Shown: positions 18,832 to 29,072 of the stretch, in pieces
Layout: each line of letters begins with the position of its first letter
Numbering within the stretch: the stretch's first letter is position 1
Assembly: GCA_943349825.1 (NCBI GenBank)
Contig: CALQZQ010000002.1
Span: forward strand, 62,001 to 126,000
Length of the DNA stretch: 64,000 nucleotides
From: Candidatus Peribacteria bacterium
GTDB lineage: Bacteria; Patescibacteriota; Gracilibacteria; UBA1369; 2-02-FULL-48-14
Reading direction: 5' to 3'
Made by a program: the position numbers and the translations under genes
Notes under the pieces: generated by a model
What the model was told of the DNA's origin: nothing
The model's database searches: none
Seen by the model: the letters and a program-made list of their open reading frames with translations, nothing else

Positions 18832-20175
18832 ATGACCATAGAACTCAACGAACAATTTGAAGCCGCGCTGCGCTGTATGAATTCTAGCAACCGGTCGATT
18901 TTTATCACCGGCAATGCGGGGACGGGGAAGTCGACGCTACTCACTCATTTTCGCGAAACAACAAAGAAGAAAGTGGTGGTTTTAGCGCCCACCGGAGTTT
19001 CCGCACTCAATGTAAATGGGCAAACCATTCATTCTTTTTTTGGTTTTCCTCCCAGCATCACGCCGGAAAAAGTACACTTGGAAAAAGGATCGCAAACCCT
19101 ACTCAAAATTCTCACACATTTGGATGTCATGGTGATCGACGAAGTTTCTATGGTGCGCGCCGATCTCATGGATTGCATCGATGAAGCCCTCCGACATTTC
19201 CTCAAAACGTCGGAGCCATTCGGCGGCATTCAAATGGTTTTTATCGGAGATCTTCATCAATTGCCACCTGTTGTGGTAGGGCCGGAAGAGCAGGAGCGTT
19301 TCAAAACGGAGTACGCCAGCCCTTATTTTTTCGACGCAAAAGTTTTCCAAAACACGCGCTTCGATTTCCTCACGCTCGAAAAAATCTATCGCCAAAAAGA
19401 CCGTGCCTTCATCAGTCTGCTCAATAAAGTAAGGAGCAATACCGTAAATCCTTGGGACTTGGACAGTTTGAACGCTCGCATTTTGGCGGATCCCGCAGCT
19501 TTCCATAGCACCGATCATTCCTACATCACACTCACGAGCACCAACAAAGCGGCGGATGAAATCAACGCCCTCCGTTTAGCACGTTTGATTGAGTCCACGA
19601 AAGTTTATACAGCCGAATGGACGGGAGAATTTGAAACCAGAAATCACCCCACGCTCGCCAATTTGGAGTTAAAAAAAGGCGCACAGGTGATGATGCTCAA
19701 CAACGACATGGAAGGGCGCTGGGTCAACGGAAGTATTGGCAAAATCATGGAAATCGAATTCGACTTGGGTGCCGGTGAAGACGTGTTGCACGTTCAATTG
19801 GAAGGCGAAACGGAACCCCTCATTGTGGAGCCCTATACCTGGGAACTTCACAAATACCATTGGGATAGCGAAAAGAATGAACTGGAAATGGACACGATAG
19901 GAACTTTTAGACAGTATCCGCTCAAATTGGCGTGGGCCATCACGATTCACAAAAGCCAAGGCAAAACCTTCGATAAAGTGGTTGTGGACATTGGCAATGG
20001 TGCCTTTGCCCACGGCCAAGTTTACGTGGCGTTGAGCCGTTGCCGCAGCATGGAAGGCCTAGTCCTCCAACGTCCCATTTTGCCCAGCCACATCTGGAGC
20101 AACCGCCGTATCGACCTCTTCCACGCCAAAATGCTGAGAGACAATACGAATCCCCACCAAGTCGTATTTCCTTGA
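18832..20175 (+). CDS. PIF1/RecD-like AAA helicase
   Basis: FITGNAGTGKSTLL, LAPTGVSALNVNGQTIHSFF, VIDEVSMVRADLMD, AITIHKSQGKTFDKVVVD, YVALSRCRSMEGL. ORF begins 18802; ATG at 18832 preferred. Confidence 0.93.
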   Translation: MTIELNEQFEAALRCMNSSNRSIFITGNAGTGKSTLLTHFRETTKKKVVVLAPTGVSALNVNGQTIHSFFGFPPSITPEKVHLEKGSQTLLKILTHLDVMVIDEVSMVRADLMDCIDEALRHFLKTSEPFGGIQMVFIGDLHQLPPVVVGPEEQERFKTEYASPYFFDAKVFQNTRFDFLTLEKIYRQKDRAFISLLNKVRSNTVNPWDLDSLNARILADPAAFHSTDHSYITLTSTNKAADEINALRLARLIESTKVYTAEWTGEFETRNHPTLANLELKKGAQVMMLNNDMEGRWVNGSIGKIMEIEFDLGAGEDVLHVQLEGETEPLIVEPYTWELHKYHWDSEKNELEMDTIGTFRQYPLKLAWAITIHKSQGKTFDKVVVDIGNGAFAHGQVYVALSRCRSMEGLVLQRPILPSHIWSNRRIDLFHAKMLRDNTNPHQVVFP

Positions 20176-20262
20176 TGGAGAGACGCAAGCATTGCCACAG
20201 CAAAAATGGCGATGCCCTTGATGCAAAGATTTGAACCCGTATTGAGTAGACTTTTGTCCAGG

Positions 20263-20278
20263 CTTTGCCCGGGCAAAG
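20263..20278. repeat. perfect palindrome CTTTGCCCGGGCAAAG
   Basis: 16-bp self-complementary; related palindrome at 42301-42318. Confidence 0.7.
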
Positions 20279-20344
20279 ATCTCACTCACTTCGCTCGAGC
20301 TTCGAACCCTCCGGGTTCGCTTCCCTCTACCATTCAAAAGAAAA

Positions 20345-20366
20345 CAAAAATACCCCATTCGGGGCA
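20345..20366 (-). terminator. rho-independent terminator after tRNA-Gly
   Basis: Minus strand ATGCCCCGAATGGGGTATTTTT. Confidence 0.75.
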
Positions 20367-20378
20367 TCTTAGTTTTCT

Positions 20379-20453
20379 TGGAGCGGGTGAGGGGAATCGA
20401 ACCCCTCTCAACAGCTTGGAAGGCTGTGGTAATAGCCACTATACGACACCCGC
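20379..20453 (-). tRNA. tRNA-Gly(UCC), CCA encoded
   Basis: Minus strand GCGGGTGTCGTATAGTGGCTATTACCACAGCCTTCCAAGCTGTTGAGAGGGGTTCGATTCCCCTCACCCGCTCCA; anticodon loop CTTCCAA. Confidence 0.95.
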
Positions 20454-20533
20454 ATCGTCGGCTGGCCCATCTTAGGCCACGAAACGGCTTTTTTCAAGTG
20501 GAATTTGGAGCCTGATCGGGTAGACTGAACCCG

Positions 20534-20974
20534 ATGAGAATCAAGATTTACACTGACGGCAGCTGTCTGGGAAATCCCGGACCCGGAGGCTGGGCCTACC
20601 TGATTGAAGCTGAAGGTGAAAAAATCCGCGGCCAAGGAGGCGAACCGGGCACCACCAACAACCGCATGGAAATGCTGGCGGCCATTGAAGGGCTCAAAAC
20701 TGCCGCAGAAAAATTCCCGGAGGCCCCCATCGACCTCTACAGTGATTCCTCGCTCCTCATCAACACGATGAGCAAGAACTGGAAGCGCAAAAAGAACACC
20801 GACCTGTGGGACGAACTCATCCCTTTAGTCATGCACAAAAAGATCACCTGGAACTGGGTGAGAGGTCACAACGGGCATCCTCAAAACGAAGATTGCGACG
20901 TGCGCGCGCAAAGAGAAGCCGGCAGACAACCAAAAACCCTGCCAAGCGCACCCAGCAGGGGATTTTTCGACTGA
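20534..20974 (+). CDS. rnhA: ribonuclease HI
   Basis: IYTDGSCLGNPGPGGWAYL, NNRMEMLAAIEGL, YSDSSLLIN, NWVRGHNGHPQNEDCD. Confidence 0.95.
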   Translation: MRIKIYTDGSCLGNPGPGGWAYLIEAEGEKIRGQGGEPGTTNNRMEMLAAIEGLKTAAEKFPEAPIDLYSDSSLLINTMSKNWKRKKNTDLWDELIPLVMHKKITWNWVRGHNGHPQNEDCDVRAQREAGRQPKTLPSAPSRGFFD

Positions 20975-20975
20975 A

Positions 20976-21296
20976 CTAAGCGATCAGCGCGTCCAATTTC
21001 TCCTGGAGGGTTTCTTTAGGCATGCCACCCGTGATGCTGTCCACCACCTTACCATCCTTGAAGGAGAGGAAGGTGGGAATGCTCATGATTCCATACTCTT
21101 GAGCGCTGTCCATGGCTTCGTCCACGTTCAGTTTCACCACCAAGACTTTGCCATCGTATTTCTCTGCAAATTCATCGATAAAAGGAGCCATCATCTTGCA
21201 AGGCCCGCACCATTCGGCGTAAAAATCGACAAAAACAGGGATTTTAGACTCGAGAACGGTCTTCTTGAAATCAGCGTCTGTAACATGTGCGGTCAT
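20976..21296 (-). CDS. trxA: thioredoxin
   Basis: FVDFYAEWCGPCKMMAPFIDEFA; cis-Pro region MSIPTFLSFKDGK. Confidence 0.95.
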   Translation of the reverse strand: MTAHVTDADFKKTVLESKIPVFVDFYAEWCGPCKMMAPFIDEFAEKYDGKVLVVKLNVDEAMDSAQEYGIMSIPTFLSFKDGKVVDSITGGMPKETLQEKLDALIA

Positions 21297-21394
21297 AGCT
21301 TGTTTTAGAAAGGGGTAAGTAGGACAATACTAACACGCTATTGAGGCTTCCGAAAAGCCACAATATAGAGTATAATAGAAGGATTAAATCACGC

Positions 21395-24300
21395 ATGGCA
21401 TTCATGGCTTTCCCTCGCAAACTTTTGGCACTTGTCGTTCCGCTGCTCTTGCTACCCTGCTTTGTCGGCACTCCCACCACAGCCACGCACCTGGAAATAG
21501 GCGATTTCGTGATCCTGGAAGCAGAGGCTTCGGCTTCCGCCACTCCACTTGCACCCAGCTACAAATCGACCCGCATGTTCCTTTCCGAAATCTATGAAGC
21601 CCAGGCGCCTTTTCAATTGATTGGGCTCGACTGGCAACAGGCTTTGCCCACAGGAACCGCAGCTGCCTTGGAAATCCGCTTCCGTGATATGGAGGGCAAT
21701 TGGGGAGCTTGGCAACCCGTGACCCCCAACGACGACGATGCTCCGGACAATGCGACCACCACGGTCACCACCGGTTACGACCAAAACCTGTGGAGTTATG
21801 TGATGACCGAAACGGCGGACGCCTTCCAATACCGCGCCAACCTTTCCACGCAAAACAGCAACGTCACTCCCAAACTGTCTGAACTCAGTTTCGATACTGT
21901 GAACGGGGGAGAGCCCTCCATGGTGAATCAACTCGAAAAACTGGTTTTCGACACGGACACCACGGTGATCAGCCGCGACGAATGGGGCGCCGACGAAAAT
22001 TTGCGTCTCTCCAAAACCTACAACATAGAAGACAACGATAGCTTTGAATCCGAACTAGACACCAGCGACACAGCCACCGATCCGGAGATGGAAATTGTGA
22101 AACGAGTGAACGCCGATGACAACGGCAATTCGCTGCTCTGGCCCCTGGAATATCCGGCCGACGTTCAAAAAATCATCATCCATCACACGGCGAGCAGCGG
22201 CAGTTTCGACGATCCGGAAGCTTCGATTCGCGCCATCTACTATTACCACGCCGTGACTCGCGGTTGGGGAGACATTGGTTACAACTACATTGTGGCTCCC
22301 GACGGCCAAGTTTTTGAAGGACGCGCCGGAGGCGATGGCGTAGTAGCCGGTCATGCGCAGGGCTACAACACGGGCTCCGTGGGAATTGCTCTACTCGGGA
22401 ATTATGAAGAAACTCCCGTTCCAGCTCCGCTCATGAAATCCCTGGAAGGGCTCATCTATCAAAAAGCAGAACTGTGGAACATCGATCCCGACGCCGCCGG
22501 CAAATTCCGTGGCAGTGTGATCGACAATATCTTGGGTCATAGCGATGTGGGCTCCACGGCTTGTCCCGGGGACTACACCTATGACTATCTCGATGAAATC
22601 CGTGAAATGGTGGGCCTCGCTTTCGACACGCGCCGCCACACCAACGACAGCACGGAGTACGCCTATGAAGAATCCAACGACCGTGAACTCGTTACGCTCG
22701 ACCCCAATGGCAACGCCACTGTGAGTGTGAAAATCAAAAACACCGGCTCCAAAACCTGGGATAAAAACACGTTCTTGACCGTAAACGCCAACAGCGAAGC
22801 CGATTCCGTGATCTCAGTTCCTAAGGACACTCAAAAGCGTACGGCCCTGATGAAAGAAAGCTCGGTGGCACCGGGTAAAACCGCCACCTTCAGCTTCAAA
22901 GTGAGCTCTAAAATGAGCGGAGGGCTCGCCTCCTTCGACATGGCGCCGGTCTTCAACGGCAGCAAAAAAACCACGCATTACATGGATCTCGGTTTCTACG
23001 TGGAACTCCCGACCCTCGACTTCACAGTAGCCAGCTCAGACGCACCCACCACTCTCAAACCTGGTGAAAGCAAAACCGTCACTGTGAAGATCAAAAACAC
23101 CGGAAATCTGACTTGGGAAAAAACCGGTGACTACGCCGTGAAACTCACTAAATCCGGCAGTAGCAGTTTGAGCAACGACAGTACGCTGGCCTCTTTGGCG
23201 GAAAGCTCCGTGGCTCCAGGCAGTTCGGGAACTTTTAGCTTCAACATCAAAGCGCCCACCACTGCCGGCACTTACACGCTCTACTTCAGCCCGAACATGA
23301 GCAATTCCAACGCCATTGTAACCGGCTCGGGACAAATCTCCCTCCGCGTGAGTGAAACCACCGAAGACGCTCTGGTGTCCTCTACTTCAAGCGACTGGGA
23401 TTTTGTCGCAGGTGAAACGAAATCCGTTTGGCTACAAATCAAAAACACCAGCTCCAGCAAGTGGAGCAGCAGCGGAGACAAGGCCTTCAAAGTAGTCTTC
23501 ACTAAGCCCAATGGCTTCACCGTGAGTACACCCAAAATTGGATTCAAAACTTTGAGCGCGGGCACCTCCACCAAAATCTATTTCACGGTGACCGCACCGG
23601 AAACCGCCGGCACTTACACACTCACCGTGCGCCCGCGCCTCGGCACTACCAATCTCACCAAAACCGGCTACGACATCAAAGTGACCGTGGATGACAGCAC
23701 GGGCTCACAAACGCAGACCAGCTACGAAGATCCCATTCGCGTCAAACTCACTCCCGACAACGGAGTAGGCACGCCGATCCTCACATCCACCTCCGGCTTC
23801 GCAGCCTACGACGACACCAAGCTTCTCAAAGTCTTCAGTGCCAACAGCCGCGTACGCGTCACAGACACGAACGGCAGCTTCACTCTCACTTCGGGTTCCG
23901 GTTCTTGGACCGCCAGCACCAACGTACGCTTTCAAGCAGAAGACGAAGGCATCCTGACGATTTCCACCATGTCGCAACCGTCTTCCTGGGACAGCACCAA
24001 AAACGACAATTCCTTCCGCGGCACCATTGAAGTGGACGACATCGACGGCAGCCCCATCCTCATCAACGAATTGGAAATCGAAGACTATCTCAAAGGCCTC
24101 GGCGAAGAACCCAACAGCGCCCCCATCGAAAAAATAAAAACCATTATGGTGCTCGCTCGTACCTACGCCGTTCATTACACAAGCGAGGGAAATGTGAAAT
24201 TTCCAGGCATGCCTTATGACTTGGAAGACGACCCCGCCACCAGCCAAAAATACCTCGGTTACGGCTACGAATCCCGCGCGCCCAATGTGGTGAAAGCAGC

Positions 24301-24592
24301 AGAAGCCACGGCCGGCCAAGTGGTCACCTACAAAGGCAAAGTCGTCATCACACCTTACTTCAGCCAGTCGGATGGCGTGGCCACCAAGAGCGCCAAATCC
24401 GTATGGGGCTGGACCACCACGCCCTGGCTCGTTTCCGTATCGGACACGCAGTGCACGGACACCGACGGAACCTTCGCCGGCCACGGGGTGGGACTCTCCG
24501 GTTGTGGCGCCAATGCCCTGGCCGAAGACGGCAAAACGTTTGAACAGATCATCAAGACCTACTACACTGGGGTGGAAATTACCAAGCTCTAG
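21395..24592 (+). CDS. multidomain secreted protein: PGRP-type amidase, Ig-like repeats, SpoIID/LytB-like domain
   Basis: Signal peptide; amidase region IIIHHTASSG...GWGDIGYNYIVAPDGQVFEGRAGG...GHSDVGSTACPGD; three KIKNTGS.TW-type Ig-like repeats; C-terminal INELEIEDYLKGLGEEPNSAPIEKIKTIMVLARTYAVHY. Confidence 0.9.
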   Translation: MAFMAFPRKLLALVVPLLLLPCFVGTPTTATHLEIGDFVILEAEASASATPLAPSYKSTRMFLSEIYEAQAPFQLIGLDWQQALPTGTAAALEIRFRDMEGNWGAWQPVTPNDDDAPDNATTTVTTGYDQNLWSYVMTETADAFQYRANLSTQNSNVTPKLSELSFDTVNGGEPSMVNQLEKLVFDTDTTVISRDEWGADENLRLSKTYNIEDNDSFESELDTSDTATDPEMEIVKRVNADDNGNSLLWPLEYPADVQKIIIHHTASSGSFDDPEASIRAIYYYHAVTRGWGDIGYNYIVAPDGQVFEGRAGGDGVVAGHAQGYNTGSVGIALLGNYEETPVPAPLMKSLEGLIYQKAELWNIDPDAAGKFRGSVIDNILGHSDVGSTACPGDYTYDYLDEIREMVGLAFDTRRHTNDSTEYAYEESNDRELVTLDPNGNATVSVKIKNTGSKTWDKNTFLTVNANSEADSVISVPKDTQKRTALMKESSVAPGKTATFSFKVSSKMSGGLASFDMAPVFNGSKKTTHYMDLGFYVELPTLDFTVASSDAPTTLKPGESKTVTVKIKNTGNLTWEKTGDYAVKLTKSGSSSLSNDSTLASLAESSVAPGSSGTFSFNIKAPTTAGTYTLYFSPNMSNSNAIVTGSGQISLRVSETTEDALVSSTSSDWDFVAGETKSVWLQIKNTSSSKWSSSGDKAFKVVFTKPNGFTVSTPKIGFKTLSAGTSTKIYFTVTAPETAGTYTLTVRPRLGTTNLTKTGYDIKVTVDDSTGSQTQTSYEDPIRVKLTPDNGVGTPILTSTSGFAAYDDTKLLKVFSANSRVRVTDTNGSFTLTSGSGSWTASTNVRFQAEDEGILTISTMSQPSSWDSTKNDNSFRGTIEVDDIDGSPILINELEIEDYLKGLGEEPNSAPIEKIKTIMVLARTYAVHYTSEGNVKFPGMPYDLEDDPATSQKYLGYGYESRAPNVVKAAEATAGQVVTYKGKVVITPYFSQSDGVATKSAKSVWGWTTTPWLVSVSDTQCTDTDGTFAGHGVGLSGCGANALAEDGKTFEQIIKTYYTGVEITKL

Positions 24593-25248
24593 TGCTCTTA
24601 GCCCTGAACACGGCCCAGAACGTCCACGAACTCGCTCTTTTGAACGGCGACAAACTTTTGTGCGAGCGCCGCTGGACTAACGCCAAGGAAGATGTGGAAA
24701 AACTCGTTCCGACCTTGCAAGAAATGCTGGATGAAGCGGGCGCCACCAAACAAGACCTCAAGGAACTCCTCGTGATCCGAGGTCCGGGCTCTTTCACTTC
24801 GGTACGCGTCGGCATCGCCTTCATGAACGCCCTGGCCGAAGGCCTGCACGCCAAGCTCTACACCCTCGACACCTTTGAACTCTTCACCCGCAAAGCCGCG
24901 ACCGCCGATCCCGTGCTCGTGGTGCTCACTGCCGGGGGACTGGACGTGGGCATTCACTACCAGGGCGAAACCAAAGTTGGCCCACTCGCCTCGCTGCTCG
25001 CCGCCATACCCCACAACCCTTCCATGAAAGTCGCCGCAGAACTTCCCGAAACTCTCAACGACGAACTCCTTTCCATCGCACGCGAAAAATCCTGGCACAT
25101 CCTAGAAGCCCACGAACTCCAAACCTTAGGCGAAAGCCTGGCCACTCTCGGCCTCTCCGGCCTCACCCCCGTCACCACCGCGCTACCCCTCTACTTGAAA
25201 GACGCCCACATCACGGTCTCGAAAGATCCGTGGAAACAAGCTCGATGA
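24592..25248 (+). CDS. tsaB: tRNA threonylcarbamoyladenosine biosynthesis protein TsaB
   Basis: LALNTAQNVHELALL, VIRGPGSFTSVRVGIAFMNALAEG. Confidence 0.88.
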   Translation: MLLALNTAQNVHELALLNGDKLLCERRWTNAKEDVEKLVPTLQEMLDEAGATKQDLKELLVIRGPGSFTSVRVGIAFMNALAEGLHAKLYTLDTFELFTRKAATADPVLVVLTAGGLDVGIHYQGETKVGPLASLLAAIPHNPSMKVAAELPETLNDELLSIAREKSWHILEAHELQTLGESLATLGLSGLTPVTTALPLYLKDAHITVSKDPWKQAR

Positions 25249-25266
25249 TTAGGTTATAATCCCCCC

Positions 25267-25953
25267 ATGAGCCTCTACATCGTCGCCACTCCCATCGGAA
25301 ATTTGGAAGACATCACCTTCCGCGCAGTCCGCATCCTCAAAGAAGTGGACCTCATCGCCGCCGAAGACACGCGCCATTCCGGCATTTTGCTCAAGCACTA
25401 CGGCATCACGACCCCGAGCACGAGTTTTCACAGCCACAGCACCGATGCCAAAGCCCGCGCCCTGGCGGAAGAAATGCGCAACGGAAAATCCATGGCCCTT
25501 ATCACAGACGCCGGCACACCCGGCATTTCTGATCCCGCCTGGACCTTGATCCAAGCCGCCCTCGCCGTGGATGTGCCCGTGATCCCGATTCCTGGCCCCG
25601 CTGCGTTACTCGCCGCCCTCATGGGCAGCGGCCTCCCCATGAACGAATTCGTGTACCTCGGTTTCATCCCCGCGAAGAAAGGCCGCCAAACCCTCTTCGA
25701 ATCTGTGCGCGACGAAACCCGCACCACGGTGCTTTACGAATCGCCCCACCGCCTCACCAAAACCTTGTCCCAAATGGAACCCATCCTGGGCCCGGACCGC
25801 ATCATTGTGCTGGCCCGCGAACTCACCAAAATGCACGAAACCTTTCACCGCGGCACGCTCGGCGCGCTTCTGGCTCAAGCCAAAAAACAGCCCTTCAAAG
25901 GCGAAATGGTTCTCGTCGTCGCGCCTGAAAACTTCAAATTGAATGACTATTAA
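25267..25953 (+). CDS. rsmI: 16S rRNA (cytidine1402-2'-O)-methyltransferase
   Basis: LYIVATPIGNLEDITFRAVRILKEVDLIAAEDTRHSGILLKHYGI, ALITDAGTPGISDP, IPGPAALLAAL. Confidence 0.96.
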   Translation: MSLYIVATPIGNLEDITFRAVRILKEVDLIAAEDTRHSGILLKHYGITTPSTSFHSHSTDAKARALAEEMRNGKSMALITDAGTPGISDPAWTLIQAALAVDVPVIPIPGPAALLAALMGSGLPMNEFVYLGFIPAKKGRQTLFESVRDETRTTVLYESPHRLTKTLSQMEPILGPDRIIVLARELTKMHETFHRGTLGALLAQAKKQPFKGEMVLVVAPENFKLNDY

Positions 25954-26854
25954 CCCTCCCTCCATGGAAAACTCTACTCCGCTCCCTTCCGTCTGGCGCT
26001 CGCTCAAAAACTCCTTTTACAATCCGGACTTCTACAAACAAGTCCCTAGATTTCCCTTCGGCAAAGTCATGGCTTATTTGCTGCTGATCACCACCATTTC
26101 TTATATTTCTTTCCTGGGAACCGGAGCCATTCAGCTCTGGCAAGATCGTGAAGAAATTCAGCAAGAAGTTGGAAAAATCCTCGACAGTTACCCAGAAGGC
26201 TTGGAACTCACCTTCACCGACGGACATTTGACGAGCAACGTACAGGAGCCCTATTTCTTCCCGGAAGAGGGAATTGAAAAAGCCTTTGAGGGGCATGCGG
26301 AAGTCACCATAGAAGACAATGCGCCGACCTATTTTGTCGTGATCGACACGCAAACTCCCTTCAGCGTCGAGCAGTTTCAAACCTACGATTCGGTCATCTG
26401 GCTCACCGGTGATGTGGCCTATATGCAAGGAGAAAACACGGACATGAGCCTCTATCCCTACGACAAAGATTTGAACCAAGTGGTGAATCGCCAAACCGTA
26501 GAAGAGACCATTCAGGACCTACTCATAAAGCTCAAAACACCACTCATTGTGGCCGGCTCAGTGCTCTTGGTCTTGGGAGATTTCATACTCTTTCTCTACT
26601 ACTTTGCCTACTTGGCTTTCGCCGCGCTCATCTACTACATTTTTTCACAGGCTTCCGGCAAAAAACACGAATACCCCGATTGTTACCGCATAGCGACCTA
26701 CGCTCTCACGCCGGCCTGGGCCATCAATTTGCTCATTCAACTGCTCAACTTAGTGGTGCCCATCTCGATGCCTCCCTTCCTTTTCACCGCAGTCCTTCTG
26801 CTCACCGTTTTCTTCAATGTGCACCACAAAGACGCTGCTAGTAAGAAGGAATAG
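25943..26854 (+). CDS. DUF1189-like membrane protein
   Basis: SFYNPDFYKQVPRFPFGKVMAYLLLI N-terminus; TM helices; CYRIATYALTPAWAINLL. Confidence 0.75.
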   Translation: MTINPPSMENSTPLPSVWRSLKNSFYNPDFYKQVPRFPFGKVMAYLLLITTISYISFLGTGAIQLWQDREEIQQEVGKILDSYPEGLELTFTDGHLTSNVQEPYFFPEEGIEKAFEGHAEVTIEDNAPTYFVVIDTQTPFSVEQFQTYDSVIWLTGDVAYMQGENTDMSLYPYDKDLNQVVNRQTVEETIQDLLIKLKTPLIVAGSVLLVLGDFILFLYYFAYLAFAALIYYIFSQASGKKHEYPDCYRIATYALTPAWAINLLIQLLNLVVPISMPPFLFTAVLLLTVFFNVHHKDAASKKE

Positions 26855-27881
26855 CAGCGTAAACACCTGTAGAAACCGTGCGCTGAATCGTGATGGAAGG
26901 CACGTCACCCAGTAATCCTTCACTGTAATCGCTGCTCAAGGTCACTGTAAGAATGATAGTGACTTGAGGCTGCACTTGTTCGTCGATTTCAGCAAAAGCA
27001 CGATAGGGATCTTCAGAAGGGCTGATCACGATTTGAAAAGCTTCAATGCTCAGAATATCCGGGGTCAAGGCCACAAAATCATCTGCATCGGTAGGGATGG
27101 GATCTCCGGCGGCATTGGTGTCCGTACAAAGACTGGAGTAATGCGCACTGCAAGCCCACAGATCTACAACGCCGTCGTTGGTGGTGTCGGTCGCGGTCAG
27201 TCCCATTTTTCCGATGTAGTATTCCGTGCCACTTGTACCCAAGGGCTTCAGCGCATACACCGTGCGAGTGTCTCCATCCCCATTCACCAAAATCAATTCT
27301 TCGTGCACGGCGTAAGCGGGATCAGTGCAATCCGTGCTGCCATCGTCAGATTCACAAAAAGCATTCATGTAGCTGTCGTCGTAAACATAACCACTATAGT
27401 CCTCGATTCTGGGGAAAGGGTGAGATCCGTAGTCGTGGTCTTCGTGAGCAGACACCGCAGTCTCAGTAGGGCATTCGGAGGGCCAGCTGCTGGTCAAATC
27501 AGAGCACTCGATCCCATAAAGCGTGCCGTCTCCAGAACTATCTACACCCGAGTAAGGTCCATCCGTCCAACCGTCCGTCCCCGGGTCATAAAACGTCTTC
27601 GCATAATCGCCATAATCAGGAGTATCCCAACCGGAATTGCCTTGCACATCGCGCGCATAATAAGCTTCGTAATCCACGGCGTTGCGTTCCACGTCGCGAG
27701 CCATTTGATCCATCAATGCCTGCGCTTCACTGTACAACAGCACTTGCGCTTGAATTTTCCGCGCCGAACGCAGCCCCGTCACCAGCAGCGACACAGAAAG
27801 CATGGACACCACAGCGAAAAGAGTCAGAGTGATGAGCATTTCTACGAGAGTGAACGCGCGTTTTTTAGTAGACATTGGCAA
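26838..27881 (-). CDS. type IV pilin-like protein (prepilin N-terminal methylation motif, PilW-like)
   Basis: KKRAFTLVEMLITLTLFAVVSMLSVSLLVTGL. Confidence 0.88.
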   Translation of the reverse strand: MPMSTKKRAFTLVEMLITLTLFAVVSMLSVSLLVTGLRSARKIQAQVLLYSEAQALMDQMARDVERNAVDYEAYYARDVQGNSGWDTPDYGDYAKTFYDPGTDGWTDGPYSGVDSSGDGTLYGIECSDLTSSWPSECPTETAVSAHEDHDYGSHPFPRIEDYSGYVYDDSYMNAFCESDDGSTDCTDPAYAVHEELILVNGDGDTRTVYALKPLGTSGTEYYIGKMGLTATDTTNDGVVDLWACSAHYSSLCTDTNAAGDPIPTDADDFVALTPDILSIEAFQIVISPSEDPYRAFAEIDEQVQPQVTIILTVTLSSDYSEGLLGDVPSITIQRTVSTGVYAAIPSY

Positions 27882-28518
27882 TCGTGCGAGTGAGAGAAAT
27901 AGTGTGAGTCACGCCACGTTGGGTCCAAGAAACGGTCACGGTGGCGTCGTAAGAAGCATCATCATTGTCGTTGCTACCATCTACATTGGTATCGTTGTAC
28001 TCAATAAGCACCGTACGTTTAAAAGCCTGCGTTTCTTGAGTGGAAAATCCACTTTCAGTGACATTGGCTTGAGCGTAGAGGTCCATGTCCGAATTTCCAT
28101 CGCCGTCCAGGTCCAAGCCGTACAAGGTTAAGTAACCCTGAGTGTTTGTGTTAGTCACGCGAGTTAGCCCCCAATCCAAAGCAGTACTGCCACTGAAATC
28201 ACGGTAGTAAAAATAGGTCCGATTATTCTGCAAGGGAGTTCCATCCCCACAAGCCGCAGTGGTTCCTCCAAAGGTATACCAACAAGTGTCTGCATCGGCA
28301 GGGAAGCGCAAATAGTTGGTGTCGCGGATATTTTTGAGCGCGTCCAATCCTTCCACCGCCAAATTGATCGCCACTACTTTTTGGCCTACCAGTTCATTGC
28401 CATCCAAGGAAGTGCGAAGCATGGACAAGGCCGCCGCCGTACCCATAATAATCACCGTAATAGCAATAATGGTTTCAATGAGGGTCTCGGCGGGAGTCGA
28501 ACGGAAGGCGTGGCGCAT
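27865..28518 (-). CDS. type IV pilus minor pilin-like protein (PilV-like)
   Basis: STPAETLIETIIAITVIIMGTAAALSMLRTSL hydrophobic N-terminus; overlaps the next pilin gene. Confidence 0.75.
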   Translation of the reverse strand: MRHAFRSTPAETLIETIIAITVIIMGTAAALSMLRTSLDGNELVGQKVVAINLAVEGLDALKNIRDTNYLRFPADADTCWYTFGGTTAACGDGTPLQNNRTYFYYRDFSGSTALDWGLTRVTNTNTQGYLTLYGLDLDGDGNSDMDLYAQANVTESGFSTQETQAFKRTVLIEYNDTNVDGSNDNDDASYDATVTVSWTQRGVTHTISLTRTIANVY

Positions 28519-28568
28519 GTTCCAATCATAACGCTGACACTCAAAAAATTCTATGCTAAAGTGCCTTC

Positions 28569-29063
28569 ATGAAACTTCGCGCCAAAGCATTCACGCTCGT
28601 CGAGCTGCTCATCGTCATTGTGATTCTGGCGGTACTATGCGTTTTGCTCGCCACCTCCTACATTAAGTTGGCTAGCGCGGCGCGTTTCAATAACGCAAAA
28701 ACAGACATTGTGAACATGATCCAAAAAGCTCGCAGTCTAGCCCTCAGCAATATTCTTATCAACGATGATCCCGATTATCCAACTGAATACTACGTGCTCA
28801 CCCTCGAGGCAGATGAGGTGACCATTGACGCCTATGCTTCCGATGGCACTCACGAAAGCCTCGAAACGCTCACCCTCGACAGCAGCTTCAGATTCAGTAG
28901 CCCCATTGAGGCGTACTATTTCCCGCCCTATGGAGCTGTGTGTTTCAATGGTGAGACTTGTGCCGACACCTCGACCAGCAAGACCACCACCCTCACCGAC
29001 ACCTATAGTCACACCGCCACCTTCACCATCGATGTGAATGGCGGCTACGTGGAAGTGAATTAA
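28569..29063 (+). CDS. type IV pilin / pseudopilin-like protein
   Basis: KAFTLVELLIVIVILAVLCVLLATSYIKL. Confidence 0.88.
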   Translation: MKLRAKAFTLVELLIVIVILAVLCVLLATSYIKLASAARFNNAKTDIVNMIQKARSLALSNILINDDPDYPTEYYVLTLEADEVTIDAYASDGTHESLETLTLDSSFRFSSPIEAYYFPPYGAVCFNGETCADTSTSKTTTLTDTYSHTATFTIDVNGGYVEVN

Positions 29064-29072
29064 CTGTTTAGC

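Noticed and set aside
20222-20250. tRNA-like fragment GGGTTCAAATC on the minus strand
   Set aside because: T-stem arms are not complementary and no acceptor or anticodon arm is present.
23705-24484. 259-aa minus-strand ORF inside the amidase/SpoIID gene
   Set aside because: Antisense to a confident multidomain gene; low-complexity composition.
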